Below are positions 1-13,997 of a stretch of 64,000 nt of DNA, in pieces. This stretch comes from Tetragonia tetragonoides (Eukaryota > Streptophyta > Magnoliopsida > Caryophyllales > Aizoaceae). The notes beneath the pieces are model-generated. The model saw only the letters and a list, made by a program, of their open reading frames with translations. It had not been told where the DNA came from and searched no databases. The stretch spans positions 50,662,501 to 50,726,500 of the forward strand of contig CM076143.1 in assembly GCA_038025085.1 (NCBI GenBank), given 5' to 3'. Position numbers and translations under genes: made by a program. Positions within the stretch are counted from its first letter, which is position 1; the number at the start of each line of letters is the position of its first letter.

Positions 1-930
1 CAAGCATGGTAAATTTTGATATTTAGACATTACATTGTATAGCTTAAGATGAAATAAAGTGTGAAAATGATTAAGCAAAGGGTGTTAATATAGAGTATCA
101 TTAATCATTTGAACTCGACTTTAAGCTCGTTAATATATACAAACTTAAATTAAAGATATGATTCAGTTACCATGCTTGCTAACTAAATATGACTTATAAA
201 ATTCGACTTTCACAAAAACTCATATGAGGTGGCCTGAGACCAAGACATAATAATATTTTTATATTGAAAAATTAAATCCAAATTTTAATTACCAAACTCA
301 ATGGATTTTCCGTTATTCAACCTTTTTAAATGACATTGTTGTTTTTATTGCATTGTGATACAGACAAGTAAAATGGGCCAACTTTACAAGTTGCACATTT
401 CTTACATGTCCATAATTTTCTTCTCATCAGCTTTTCCTGTACTCTCGATCTTGTCTTTTTTTTTTTTTTTTGTGTTGGGTAGAATTAGAAGGTAGGGAAT
501 ATAATACACGATCGACCAAAAGAAAATAGAATAATGAAGGGATTGGATTTTCTTTCCAGCCAATTGGCTAAGATAATCCAAAACTTGAAGTGACCTGGCT
601 AGATCTGTCCTTGGGTAGTAGCATACATTTTGGTTGAAACTTTCGGAATATCGATATTTACCATTCACTTGTGGACAGCACAATGCTTTAAGCATAAGCC
701 AAGTTTATCACAAAAACTCGTATGAGGCGGTATTAAGGTAAGCCCCCTTTAACAAGCATGACGTTATGCGTATGTCATACTTAGCTATAGAGGTGGCCAC
801 CTCATAGTAGACCTTTTGCAAGTTTATTCAGTATAAAAATTAGATTTACAAAGGCTTACCCTTAGATTAATACAAGCAGGTACATAAAGGAGTAATTTGT
901 GAATTAAATTAAGGAAAATTTCATGGCGCG
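1..930. other. AT-rich intergenic DNA, no gene seen
   Basis: No coding exon or RNA gene is recognisable. Two short pieces, near 205-245 and 711-821, carry the motif CTCRTATGAGGYGG and resemble one arm of the palindromic element at 39091-39210, so they are probably decayed copies of the same small family. Confidence 0.6.
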
Positions 931-1740
931 TCGTTGAATGTTGAAGTTTATAATTTAATTTTTAATTAAAAAATAGAAAAAAAATTTAAAAAATAAATTA
1001 GAAATCACTTCAAAAATGGAAAAAAAATTATGAGACCTTACTATAATAGTAGAGAGGACTTGGGGAAGTTTTGGCGGCACGGGATGGTGGGCGGTACCCA
1101 AAACCGTGGATTAGCCTTCGATGTCTAGTACGAGGCGCTTCTAGTCTACCAAGGTTCCGATAACCTACCCTGGGGGCCTCCCATGTCCCCTATGGGTGTC
1201 CCGTGCGATGTAGTGTGAAAATATCCACGTTCGTTCCGGGGCCTCCCGAAAGCTCAAAAGACATAGATTATAACCTTCACCTTTTCGGCTTCCCCGGGCT
1301 CGGGTGTCATTTTTGCCCAAACTTTTCCGGGGGATCTACCATGACCTTAGAGGACCTTTGGTGCCCCACGGGGGTCATTCGTGTCCACAAACTTCGATAT
1401 CACCCATGTCTTTGGTGTTCCGACTCTTACACTAATGTCCCGTAAAACGCCATTCCAAACCTATCAGGGACCGTATAAACAACCCCATATGCCTCCCATG
1501 TCCCATAAGGGTGTTCCATGCGATGTGGTGCGAAAATATACACCTTCGTTTCGGGCCTCCCGTAAGCCCAAAAAACATGGATTATAGCCTTCGTTTTCGG
1601 CTTCCGGGGGTCCGAGTGTCTTTTTTGTCTAAACTTCTCCGGTGGTTGATCATATGACCCTAGAGAACTCTCGGTGCCCCGAAAGAATTATTCAGATCCC
1701 TTAACTTTGATATCACCAATACATTCGGTGTTCCGACCCT
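931..1740 (-). repeat. Truncated, inverted copy of the end of repeat subfamily A
   Basis: Read on the minus strand, this piece holds about two subfamily-A monomers followed by a non-repeated terminus (about 931-1130). The same terminus follows the last monomer of the large A array (16931-17046, resuming at 17830-17925), in opposite orientation. Shared landmarks are the strings TACTATTATAG, ATTATGAGACC and TTTTTAATTAAAA. The fragment breaks off inside a monomer near 1740. It is either one end of an element with inverted termini or a second, truncated copy. Confidence 0.8.
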
Positions 1741-4700
1741 TACAGAACACCTGCAGAATTGTAAATCATTGGACGACAACTTTCATTTTACTACTCCATA
1801 TATATGGAAGTAAATTATTATGTAATAAGCTCTCAAATAAATGCCATCTTGCTCTCTAATTTTTCCAACTTGAAGAACACATCTTACCCTAGGAGCCCTT
1901 GGCTCTCTACTACTCGTAATTCTCTACTATTATGATGCTCCAGGCATATGTGTTCACTATGAATGAGTTGGGTATAATTGTTAGCATGTCTTTTCATGGT
2001 TATGAAATAATATGATCTATATCAATCGGTCATGTAGAAATATATTAATAGGTTAGGGACCAAATCTAAAAAGAAGGGGCTATACTGCTACAAATAGCCT
2101 ACCAGAAGAAGATCATACAATTACTAGCAGCTCTTCTTCTCTCACAGTTGAATTCCTAACAAGGCTAAGAACTATGCACATTCAAGATTGTGTAAACATG
2201 GACCAATTGCATATAATCAAATAAACATGTCCTTATATTCTGACTGATTGCATGCTTGTGTAATTTACGGGATGGGAAAGGGATGCTACTCGCTTATTTA
2301 TATGAAAGTACACTACAAGGTCATTTAGAATTGGCATTATTTTATTTGTCATGATGAATTTTGCATAGTTGACAAATAGTAGACAATGCGAGTAGCGATG
2401 ACTTCTAATCTTATGTACATGTATACTTATGTGCACATATGAGCAAGAGTACATATATAGAGGACAATACACATTTTAAATTACGTATATCGTATATCTA
2501 TCTTGACTACGACCGTTTATTTAATGTTCCCTTAAAACAATTACTTTCTAATTTCACCAAATAAAACCTGAAAATCTCATACTCTAGCTAGTTTTACTCA
2601 CAAAAATTTATATAACACGGTCTCATTGTGAGACAACTATTACATTTTGAGCAACAAGTAATTAACGAACATACAATAAAGTAACAACGCCTTAAGGGAT
2701 CGGAATGATATTATCCTCCACCAACTCCCGTCCTGGTTTTGCATGTATGTATGTTTACTGTTTACAGTAGAGAGCTTTCAAATCAAGCATTTTACTTATT
2801 AACATAATTAACAAGTCCTGTGTTAGGCCAACTCACCGCGTAAAATGGGGTCATTACTCACTATTTAGAGAGGTTGGAGTCACTTATTATGAACTATGAC
2901 TCTCATTTCACTTAAATGTGACCTTTGTCGAAAGTTATAAGAGACTCTTTTGTGTTAACATTCAAAGCTCACACAACAAATAGAGTTGTTATGAGATGGA
3001 ATTGGAGATGGGGTGAGAATTGAGATATAGGAGGGGTCAGGTAGAGAAGGTGCCAGTTGGTTGCCTTAATTGTTGCTCATCCGTGAGCGGCACAATTGCA
3101 ATCCCCTCGGGCTGGATTACTTTGTAACTTTGTGGAATCCGTGATTCTACTTACCCTTTTATAATTGATGTGATTGGTCCACTCTCTTTTTCCCTTTCTT
3201 TTTCAATCACTTTCCTATATGAATGTGTATGTGTGTTGGGGTTGTTTTGATACACTTACATGTTTAGAAACTGTGAAGTACTAAGTAAATTTAAATTTCA
3301 TTTCTGTAATTTTTAGTTCAGTTTTACTCAAATAAGTTCACTCAAATAAGTTCAGTAAAAATAAGGTGAAGAGAACATGAGTCATATATTTACTACAGAT
3401 TTTGAGTTGATATATCTATTGTACGTAAGTCTATAGTTCGAATTCACATTAATTATATATATAATCTCGTCCTGCTGCATTACGCTACACATTTATCATT
3501 ATTTTTTTAAGATAAACTACTAGTAGTAGCCCAACCCAAATATTGGTTGGTTTACGGTTTTTTTCGAAGAACTTATGAGTTGTTTGATTGATATAAGGTT
3601 AACTAAAAGAACACATACACGTCTTCAAGTATTATAAAAACTTGTATGGGACGGACTTCATGATATATGAGGCCTCTAACATTATCCCCCTTCCTTCTTA
3701 TATCTTAATGCGCATTTACTGCACTTACTTATTGCTATGCTATAACTTGACACTTTTTGTTCCATAATCTGGATTGTAATCATAGAAGTTATAGCACAAC
3801 ATCCACAATGAGAAGTTAGAACCCGATACATGTACGTACGTACGTGTAATGAGCCATACATACTCACTGGAGCAAATGTTTTTACATCTACAGTCTGGGC
3901 TAGTTGTACATTACAGAGATTTTGCTAAATTCCATGCAAATTGCATAATAATTGGGTATTGAAATCCCCCACACACAATTACAGATCTCTATGAAAATGA
4001 ACCCATAGGCGGCCTACTTAATTACTTTTGTCTTCTCTGTTGTCCAATAACTACCCAAATGCCCCTTCCAGAATAACAAGGCTGTTGTGCTACCTCTACT
4101 TAGCTTTTCAGTATCTTATTGCACTTAAATCTAATGGCTCTTATTTCTCTGAGATAAATTGTATGGCTCTTACTTCAACCTACACTATTTCCCTGCCTGT
4201 CACGAAATCTTTAGGCGTTTGGTGATTTGGTAGTCTCCTTTCTCTGTCACTTGCCCTCCCAGGCTCCCCTCGATCGGCTCTCACCCTATCGAAATAAAAT
4301 CCTCTCCAATCAATCGCTGCAATCAGAATCAGTCCCTCCAATATCTCAAATAAGTAGATTATTATATCATCAAGACATACAATATTGTTAAAGTGAGTGA
4401 GTACTAATGTTGTACATCAAAAGAATTAAGGTCGAAACACCAACATATAAGTCAAGTGGGCTACTTATCTTATCTGCAATGTGTTTGATAAGTCAAATTT
4501 TAAGTTGTGGATCCATTCAACAACGAAACGTTATCTATTCAAAATTATCTCCAAAATATTATACTGTACGTATTTTGTTATGTCAATTTAATTTATCAAT
4601 GGTAAGATTATTTCCAGAAGTCCCCTTTGAATTGTGTACTTGAAGAAAATTTCAATCATGTGAAATGTTATCCACAGACAATAATAGGTTTATATATTAG

Positions 4701-6309
4701 AAGCAAACGAGTACATTATTACAGAATGAATGTATAAGCAAGATCTATATGGTACAATCGGCGAGGTTGTGCACATAGCTAGCACATGGACAGAGAGATG
4801 GGGGGTTCATAGATGGTGGCATTGAGCAATATGACAACCATGGTATAGTTATCAAGATTAGTATGGTGATTGATATATATGTATGATGATAATGAAGACA
4901 ACCATCACGTTGTTGCTATTTTTGCTGATTAGTATGGTCATAGACTCATAGATAAGAAAACGAAAGTACTGCAAATAACCTGCAAGTCTACTGGTATAAT
5001 ATTAGTAGGAGATTTGAACAAAAATAAATAGGCAAGGATTAGGATAACTGCATTTCTCATATTTACGCATTATACTAGCGGGTGTTAGTCATGTGTAAAA
5101 TTGCTTACAAATAAATAAAAAAAATACCAAGTAAAATACTTAACGTACACTTGATAACCGACAAGCATTAAGCATCCACCTGTAAATGATCGATTAGAGG
5201 GATTTTGTTGTCTCTGAGTCACCCTTGTTGCTATTAAAGGTTGCCCTAACTATTTCATGATGGGACGGTCTTATACTCTGTACAAGATTTTTTTTTTGGT
5301 TTGGGGTGGGGTGGGGGGAGGGGTGGTTCTAGTAGGTCGCAGGATGATACTTAATTACTTATTGATGGGCCTTATGCGGAAAGTTTGAGCCAAGTGTCTC
5401 GAAAATGAAAAGGGCAACATGAGTCAACTCATTTCGCCCATGTTTTAAAGAATATTAGGAAAAACTAAATTTCGAAATTAGGACATTCCATATTGATAAA
5501 TTACTCCAAACTCACCCACCAAAGAGTGATTATGTCAAAGTCTGATGTTCGAACCCACTTTTAGTAGAAGACCTTTTTCCTATTGAAAATTTGGACAGTG
5601 TCATACTCTTCTTAGCCATAGAAAAATTGCTTTAAACACCAATTGACACGAGAAGTGTAACCTCTTTTTAGCCCGATAGAAGTCCCCTTTGACACGAGAA
5701 GTGTAACCTCCGATAGACCTTCCCAAACTTCGCCATTGGTAGGATTCTTACTGGGTTGTTACCATCTCCCTTTACTCAAGATCCGACAATAACACAGCAG
5801 ATAACAACCACGCGATGTCTAAGTTTAACCTTAACCATTGAAGGGAGGGAAAGAGCTTTCTCTGTCCATCCAACATTGATATATACCAATTACCAAAGTT
5901 GCGCTTGCGCAAGGGAGGAACAATAAGTGTGAAAATAGATACCGCATTTCCCCCCTTTCAAAGACAAGAAAGGATTGTATCTAATCACAAATTAGTCTTC
6001 TATATATAGAAGTAAAAGTAGATTTTGCAGATACAATCTATAAGATGCTAAGAACTACGATACTGTGCAGGGCCATCGAATTGTTGTTCCGTCCATCTTG
6101 ACCATCAGACTATATGGTTTACAACAAACTCAGTCATGGACATATAGTTTGCAAAATTGCAACATCACTGAAAACACATTTGATTCCTCCGCAGTGCTGA
6201 ACTAATCAGATGCTTTGTCCTCAGTGATGCCCATATGCGCAAATTGAACAACCCGCAGTCAGCAAAGGTTTTAAAAAGGATTTTCAGGAAGCCATGAATC
6301 AGCATCAAA
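1741..6309. other. Long stretch without recognised genes, 3' of the SEC22 relic
   Basis: I see no coding exons. The sequence is AT-rich with only short open frames. It holds a G-rich run near 5303-5326 and a 21-bp direct repeat near 5644 and 5690. The last few hundred bases may include the SEC22 3' untranslated region. Confidence 0.6.
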
Positions 6310-6393
6310 TCACCAGACATTCTTTTGAACCCAGAAGAGTAGTACCACGACTCCCAGAACAATGGCAACAGGAGCCCATTTACGGATCAGGAC
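6310..6393 (-). CDS. SEC22: SEC22 last exon: C-terminal membrane anchor
   Basis: Read in phase 0 it gives VLIRKWAPVAIVLGVVVVLF followed by WVQKNVW and TGA. This matches the tail anchor and basic-aromatic end of plant SEC22. The hydrophobic segment is intact although the upstream frame no longer reaches it. Confidence 0.88.
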   Translation of the reverse strand, partial: VLIRKWAPVAIVLGVVVLLFWVQKNVW

Positions 6394-6550
6394 CTACAAG
6401 TTCAAAACAACCAATTCATTTCAAACGAATACTTTTCTTATAGCAGGAAACAGATAAGCTATCTCACGAGGTTGCTCCAAAGTTAGCGCCAAAACTTCAG
6501 AGAATTAGAACCATCAGGCTAGTGTGCCTTAGACTATTCTAGTAACTAAC

Positions 6551-6626
6551 CTGTTGATTTTGTCTTTCGCCTTGTCAGCATAGATCCGGGATTCAGATGT
6601 CAACCGGCTGGACATTTGGTTGCCCT
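6551..6626 (-). CDS. SEC22: SEC22 exon 4: SNARE helix, with probable one-base deletion
   Basis: Encodes KGNQMSSRLTSESRIYADKA and on to KDKINR. Plant relatives read KDLNRQALIRKW across this junction. Here the end of the exon is 14 rather than 15 bases after the GAC codon, so joining to the next exon gives AGG TCC TGA, a stop, instead of continuing into the anchor. Confidence 0.85.
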
Positions 6627-7099
6627 CTGCAGAGAAGGTGTTAGGAGGGGGTGGAGAGAAGGTGCAGTATTATAACCCGAAGCGACTCAACCACAAATAC
6701 AATCAATGAAAAACAAAGATGTTAACTCATGGACAAGTAGGACAGAACAATACTCGAGGAACAATGCAACATGAGACATAATGAGACCAAAATTTAGAAG
6801 CCAAAACAAAACAGCTTGAACATATAGCATCTGCAGTTAACTTCGAAAATTTCAAAACCTATGTCTGAACAATAATTATACTCACTCCGTTCATGAACCA
6901 TTCTCAAATAGTGGGAGCATCATTCATCTCAATATCCCTATTTATCTGACTATCTATTTCTGATTGCCATCCCACTGATGCAACTCATCTCAGCTTTTAA
7001 GAATATGCCAATTATAACCAAGCAAAATAGCACATTGAATTGAACTAGGGAATGCCAAAGCATCCAGCCCTTCAAAAACCAGTTGGAGCATTGTGAAAC
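6627..7099. other. SEC22 intron, unique part
   Basis: Non-repeated intron sequence next to exon 4. I see no features beyond AT-rich DNA. Confidence 0.5.
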
Positions 7100-7347
7100 A
7101 AATTTTCCAGAAAGTACTTGATCCTTTAGTGTGTGTGCAACATGGAGTAAGGCCATTAGCCTCCGTTAAGACACAGTAATATTGAGTATTAACAAGGTAC
7201 TCCAATTTATTGGATATACAGGCCAAGCCGCAAGTGCATTTGTACACACTCTGAGAGCAAATGCGCAGTGAGATAATTCATAATAAGCTCAACCTACAGA
7301 GTTTTTGGTCTCCCCACCCCTTATCAATTATCATTGACTAACTCTTT
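7100..7347 (+). repeat. Direct repeat flanking the intronic arrays, copy 1
   Basis: About 250 bp that recurs at 20850-21102 in the same orientation, including the strings GTAAGGCCATTAGCCTCCGT and GTGCATTTGTACACACTCTG and the shared end GACTAACTCTTTAG. Right after this end the B array begins here, while copy 2 continues into unique intron. Confidence 0.85.
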
Positions 7348-9002
7348 AGGCTTATCGGTCATGGGAGGCAACGAAGGTCGGTTATCGGGTCCCTATTAAG
7401 CTTTGACAACCACGTTACTAGTCACCCACTTTAAAGAGTTGAAACATTGAAATCATGGGTGAATACGAAGTTCGGAGATCCAGATGGCCTACCGGGGGGT
7501 CCTCTTGGGTTACAAGAGACCCTCCGGAGAAGTTTGAGCAAAAATCTCAACTGGCCCTCGAAGCCAAATATTGAAGGCTATATAATACACCTTTTTTGGG
7601 TTTCAACAGGCCCCAGAATAAAGGTTGTGATTTTCGCAAAGAACACTCCCAAGGATCATGGGAGGTCCCCGAGATCGGCTATCGGTTCTTATTAGGCTTG
7701 GACAAATGCGTTACTAGTCACCCACTTTAAAGGGCTGAAACATCAAAATCATTGGTCAATACAAAGTTCAGAGACCAGGATGGCCTACCGTGGCATGGGG
7801 GTCATTTTGGTCACAACAAACCACTGGGAGAAGTTTTGGGCAAAAAATTTCGATCGGGCCCTGGGAATTCAAAAATTGACTTTCCCACCATATGTTGTTT
7901 TGGACTTTCGGAGGCCCGGCAACCAATGTTGTGATTTTCACGCCATATCACACAGGACTCCCTTAGGGGTCATGGGAGGCCCCTCGAGCTCGGTTATCGG
8001 GACCCCGTTAGGCTCGGAGAGCTGTGTTACTGGTCATCCACTTTAAAAGGCTGAAACATCGAAATCATGGGTGAATACAAAGTTCGGAGATCTGGATGGC
8101 CTACCAAGGGCATGGGGGTCCTCTTGGGTTACAACAAACTCTCCGAAATGGTTTGTGAAAGAATCTTAACGGGACCCGGCAAGCCAAAAACTGAAGACTA
8201 TAATTCACTTTTTTTTACCATCTCGAGGCCCTGAAACGAATGTTATGATTTCCGTACCATTTCGCACGAGACACCATTAGGCATCCTGGGAGACCCTGGA
8301 GGTCGATTTTCGGGTCCTTATTAGGCTTGGACGAAATGTTTTTTTGCTACCCACTATAAAGGACTAAACACTGAAACCATGGGTAAGTACGAAGTTTGGA
8401 GAACCGGATGGCCTAACGGGGGCAAGGGGTGTCCTCTTGGGCCACAATAGACCCCCTAGAGAAGTTTGAGCAAAAATTCCAACAGGACCAGCGAAGCCAA
8501 AAATTAAAGGCTATATAATACACATTTTTTGGGTTTCAACATGCCTTGGAACGAAAATTGTGATTTTCGCACGGGACACCGGAGGAACAAAAGAGGCCCT
8601 CGAGTCGGTTATCGGGTCGCGGTCCCTCTTAGTCTTGGACAGCGGTGTTACTGGTTACCCACTTTAAAGGCTAAAACATCAAAATAATTGGTGGATACGA
8701 AGTTTAGAGACCCGGATGGCTTACTGGAGGCACGGGGTTCTTTTGGGTCACAATATCCCTCCGAAAAAGTTTGAGCAAAAATCTCAATTGGCCCTGGGAA
8801 GCTAAAAATTGAAGGCTTACACTTGTTTTGGACATCCGAAGGCCTGAGAACAAATGTTGTGGTTTTCGCACAATATCACAAGGGACACCCATAGGGATTT
8901 TGGACATCCGAAGGCCCGAGAACAAATGTTGTGGTTTTCGCACAATATCACAAGGGACACCCCAAGGGATCATAGGAGGCCCCCAAGGTCCCTAATAAGG
9001 GG
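7348..9002 (+). repeat. Tandem repeat array B1 (about 300-bp monomers)
   Basis: Five to six diverged monomers, each with the landmarks GGTTATCGGGTCCCTATTA, GAAGTTCGGAGATC, GAAGTTTGAGCAAAAATC and TGAAGGCTATA. The last three monomers (8041-8990) match, in order, the three types that open array B2 at about 18140. The last monomer contains a fresh 65-bp duplication (8826-8890 and 8898-8962). Small open frames here are not genes, since stops recur in every copy. Confidence 0.93.
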
Positions 9003-9600
9003 AGTGATTTTTCCACGACAATAATCACTTTTTTAATACAAAGTAGTGTGCATGCCCGTGCGATGGACAGGATGTTTCAATTCTTTTTAATTTTTTTTTA
9101 ATTTAATATTTTCTGATGGGTTGCCCCGCTTCTAACTTTGTTGTAATAATTTTCTTTTTCTTTTTTGGTGCTAATTGTTTGATTCACTGGTAAATAAAAC
9201 TAAAACAACACCAAATGCGGGATTTGGAGAGGTTCATCCGCAGCCTGACTCTTAATTTATTTACATATATTAAAATGTTGGGGGAGGAATGCTCTCATGT
9301 CATGGTAATAGTCTTTCAATGGTTGTGTATTAGTCTTTGACAAAAAAAAAAGGTCATTCATCGCCTAGTAGTGCCTCTATAAAAGTTAGAGGTACCTACC
9401 CCTAAATGACATTGTTTGTTGTATAATAGTTCTACTAATTATGATTAGTCATACTGTAAACTTTGATCTATATTTGACTGAGTGCTTAGGGAACGATTAT
9501 CAGCTTTTTATTAACAAACTTGAGAATAATCTGTTATGTTATTCTACCAAAGATTATCATAGTAGAAAATGGATTGAAATGAACTAAATACCTCAAAAAT
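9003..9600. other. Non-repeated flank between arrays B1 and A
   Basis: AT-rich sequence that starts with a small hairpin (AGTGATT and AATCACT) and contains GTGCATGCCCGTGCGATGG near 9049, a string type often seen in plant transposon ends. No gene seen. It belongs to the roughly 9.1-kb block that interrupts the B array. Confidence 0.5.
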
Positions 9601-12600
9601 TTATTCAAACAAAATATGGGTGGCCTGTGGCCCATGTCCCAGCGTCCAACGAGCACCATGTCCCATGTCCCGTGGGTGAATTCGGAGTCAAGAGACCGGG
9701 GTGACCGTCTCGAGGCACAGGAGGTCCTCCAGGGTGACGACAGACTCTCCGGAGAAGTTTAGGCAAAAACGGAAACCGAGCCCCGAGAAGCCAAAAATCA
9801 AAGGCTAATACATGTTTTTTTGCCCTTTCGGGAGGCCCCGCCCAGAACAAAGGTCGATATTTTCCCACAACATTGCATGGGACACCTTTTGGGAACATAA
9901 GAGGCCACCGTGGTCCGTTATCGGGTCCCTAATAGGCTTGTAAGGGCGTTTTTACAGAACTCCAATGTAAGGGCTGGAATACCGAAGGCATGGGCGATAT
10001 CGAAGTTCGGGATCCGGATGACCCTCCTAGAGGCACGAGAGTCCACTAGGGTCATGATAGGCCCCCGGAGAAGCTTGGGAAAAAATGACACCCATGTCGT
10101 GGAAGCCGAAAACGAAGGCTCCGGAACACACCTAGAGGGCATGGGAGGCCCTCGGGGTTGCTTAGCTGGTCCTTGATAGGCTTGGAAGGGCGTTTTATGG
10201 GACACTAGTGTAAGAGTTGGAACACCAAAGGCATAGGTGATTTCGAAGTTCGGGGATCCAGATGTCCCTCCTGGGGCACTGATGGTCTTCTAGGGTCATG
10301 ATAGACCTCTCGTGGAATTTTGGGTGAAACTGACGCCAGGGCCAGGAAGCCGAAAACGAAGACTAATACACGTTTTTTGGGATTCCGGTTGGCCACGGAA
10401 CGAAAGTGGATATTTTCGCACATCGCATGGAAAACCCCTAGGGGACTTGGGAGGCCCTCGGGGTCTCTTATCCGATCCCTGATAGGCTTGGAAGGGCGTT
10501 TTACGGGATAGTGGTGTAAGAGTCGGAACACCAAAGGCATGGGGGATATCAAAGTTTGGGGATACCAAAGGCATGGGGGATATCAAAGTTTGGGGATCTG
10601 AATGTCCTCCCGGGCCACCGAGGGTCCTCTAGGGTCATGATAGACCCCCCGGGGAAGCTTGGACAAAAATTACACCAGGGGCCAGGAAGCCGAAAACGAA
10701 GGCTATGACCCACGTTTTTTGTGGTTTCGGTAGGCTTGGAACGAAGGTGGATATTTTCGTTCAACTTCGCACGGAACACCCCTAGGGGACATGGGAGGCC
10801 CTCGGGGTCGCTTATCCGATCCCTGATAGGCTTGGAAGGGCATTTTATCGGACACTAGTGTAAGAGCCGGAACATAAAAGGCGTGAGTGATATCGAAGTT
10901 CGGAGATCCGGATGTCCCTCCCAGGGCACCAAGGGTCTTTTAGGGTCATGATAGACCCCAGAGAAGTTTGGGTAAAAATGACGCCCGAGGCCAGGAAGCC
11001 GAAAACGAAGGCTATAATCCACGTTTTATGGGCTTCCGGTAGGCCCCGGATCGAAGGTGGATATTTTTGTACCGCATAGCACAGAACACCCCTAGGGACA
11101 TGGGAGGCCCTCGGGGTCGCTTATCCGGTTCCTAATAAGCTTGGAAGTGCGTTTTACGGAACAATAGTAATGGTGCAAAAGTCGGAACACCAAAGGCATG
11201 GGTGATATCGATGTTTGGGGATCCAAATGTCCCTCTCAGGGCACCGAGGGTCCTCTAGGGTCAGGATAGACCCCCGGAGAAGTTTGGGCAAAAATGACAC
11301 CCAGGCCCAGGATGCCGAAAACGAAGGCTGTAATCCAAGTTTTTTTGGCTTCAGGTAGGCCCCGACACGAAGGTGGATATTTTCGTACATCGCGCGGAAC
11401 ACCCCTAGGGGACATGGGAGGCCCTTGGGGTCACTCATCCGATCCCTGAAAGGCTTGGAAGGGCATTTTGTCAAACACCAATGTAATAGCTGGAACACCA
11501 AAGGCAACTGATATCTAAGTTCAGGGATCCGGATGTCCTTCCCTTGGCACCGAGGGTCCTTTAGGGTCATGATAGAACCCCCGGAGAAGTTTGGGTAAAA
11601 ATGACGCTCGGCTGAAAACGAAGGCTGTAATGCACGTTTTTTGGGCTTCCAGTAGGCCACGGAATGAAGGTGGGTATTTTTGCACCACATAGTACGGAAC
11701 ACCCCTAGGGGACATGGGAGACCCTCAGAGTCGCTTATCCGGTCCCTGATAGGCTTGGAAGGGCGTTATACGGGACAATGGTGCAAGAGTCGGAACACAA
11801 AAGGCATGAGTGATATCGAGGATCCTAATGTCCCTCCCGAGACACCGAGGGTCCTCTAGGGTCATGATAGACCCCCTAGAGAAGTTAGGGCAAAAATGAC
11901 ACTCGGGCCCTAGGAAGCCGAAAAAGAAGGCTATCATCCACGTTTTTGGGGCTTCCGGTAGGCCCCCGAACGAAGTTGGATATTTTAGTACAACATCGCG
12001 CGGAACACCACTTGGTGACATGGGAGGCCCTCGAGGTCGCATATCCGATCCTTGATAGGCTTGGAAGGGCGTTTTATCGGACACCGGTGTAAGAGACGGA
12101 ACACCAAATGTATGGGTGATATCGAAGTTCGGGAATCCGGATGTCCCTCCCGGGGCACCTAGGGTCCTCTAGGGTCATGATAGACCCCCAGAGAAGTTTG
12201 GGTAAAAATGACGCTCGGCCCCAGGAAACCGAAAACGAAGGCTATAGTCCACGTTTTTAGGGCTTCCGGTAGGCCCCGGAATGAAGGTGGATATTTCGCA
12301 CCACATAGCACGGAACACCCCTTGGTGACATGGGAGGCCCTTGGGGCTTATCCGGTCCCTGATAGGCTTGGAAAGACGTTTTACAGGACAATGGTGTAAG
12401 AGTCGGAACACCAAAGGCATGGGTGATATCGAAGATCGGGGATCCGAATGTCCATCCCGGGGCACCGAGGGTCGTCTAAGGTCATGATAGACCCCTGGGA
12501 GAAGTTTGGGCAAAAATGACACCCGGGCCTCAGGAAGCCGATAACGAAGGCTATAATCCACGTTTTTTAGGCTTCCAGTAGGCCCAGGAACGAAGTTGGA

Positions 12601-13418
12601 TATTTTTGTACAACACCGCGCAAAACACCCTTCGGGAATACGGGAGGCCCTCGGGGTCGCATATCTGATCCCCGATAAGACTTGGATTGGCGTTTTATCG
12701 AACACCGGTTTAAGAGCCGGAAGTCCCGAAAAATCAAAGGCATAGGTGATATCGAAGTGAGGGGATCTGAATGTCCTTCCCGAGGCACCGAGGGTCCTCT
12801 AGAATCATGACAGACCCCCCGGAGACATCTTTGGGTAAAAATGACGCCCGACCCAGGAAGCCAAAACCGAAGGCTATAATCCATGTTGTTTGGACTTCAA
12901 CTAGGCCCCGGAACGAAGGTGAATATTTTCGCACCACATAGCAAGGAGCACCCCTAGGGGACATGAAAGGCCATCGGGGGCTTATTCGGTCCATGATAGG
13001 CTTGGAAGGGCGTTTTACAGGATATTGGTGTAAGAGTCGGAACACCAAAGCCATGGGTGATTTCGAAGTTTGGGGATCCGAATGTCCCTCCCGGGGCACC
13101 AATGGTCCTCTGGGGTCATGATAGACACCCCGGAGAAGTTTGGGACCCCAGGAAGCCGAAAACGTATAATCCATGTTTTTTGGGCTTCCGGTAGGCCCCG
13201 GAACGAAGTTGGATATTTTCGTACAACACTACACGAAACACGTGTAGGGGACATGAAAGGCCCTCGAGGTCGCTTATCCGATACCTGATAGGCTTGGAAG
13301 GGCGTTTTACGGGACATTAGTGAAAGAGTCGAATGTCCCTCCCGGGGCACCGAGGGTCCTCTAGGGTCATGATAGACACCCTGGAGAAGTTTGGGCAAAA
13401 ATGACACGCGGGCCTCAA

Positions 13419-13997
13419 TAGAGATGGCAATCAAGTCCGAACCCGATCCGAACCCGATTCGAATCCAATCAGTTTAGGTCAAACAAATCAGAACCGAATC
13501 CGAATCAAAAAAATCCGAGTCCGAATCTGATTAGCAAACTCCGAATCCGAATCGGATTCGAAGCGGATTCGGATGTTGTGTGAAATCCGCCAAAATCCGA
13601 TCCACCTCCGAATCCGATCCGAATGTCATATTATTTTTAATATTTTATAAAAAAAAAGCACTACATCCTTAATATATTTGAATTAAGTATATATCTTCAC
13701 CTTTTTTTGTATCTTAAATCCTTAATATATATATACACCATATTTATTTTTGTTGAATTAGCAATTAGCTATTTAGTATATCTTATATATGTTCACATTT
13801 AAATAAAAAAAAATTGAAAGTGAGTCGAGTAAACGGATCAGATCTGGATCGGATTCGAAAGTTACCGATTCCGAATAGTTTCGGATTCGGATCCTCCCTA
13901 ATCGGAGGTTATTCGGATTCGGAGGTGATTTTAGAATCCGTATAGTATTCGTAGCGGATTCGGGATTGGATAAGAATCCGATTCATTGCCATCCCTA
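13419..13997. mobile_element. hAT-like non-autonomous transposon inside array A
   Basis: 579 bp with termini TAGAGATGGCAAT and (inverted) TAGGGATGGCAAT, an end type known from plant hAT elements. The flanking 8 bp, GGCCTCAA and GGCCCCAG, form a decayed target duplication of the monomer sequence. Both subterminal zones are packed with variants of TCCGAATCCGA; the middle is AT-rich. There is no transposase frame. Confidence 0.88.

Noticed and set aside
5500..5560. tRNA or SINE suggested by GATGTTCGAACCCAC
   Set aside because: A B-box-like string alone; no cloverleaf or A box in reach.
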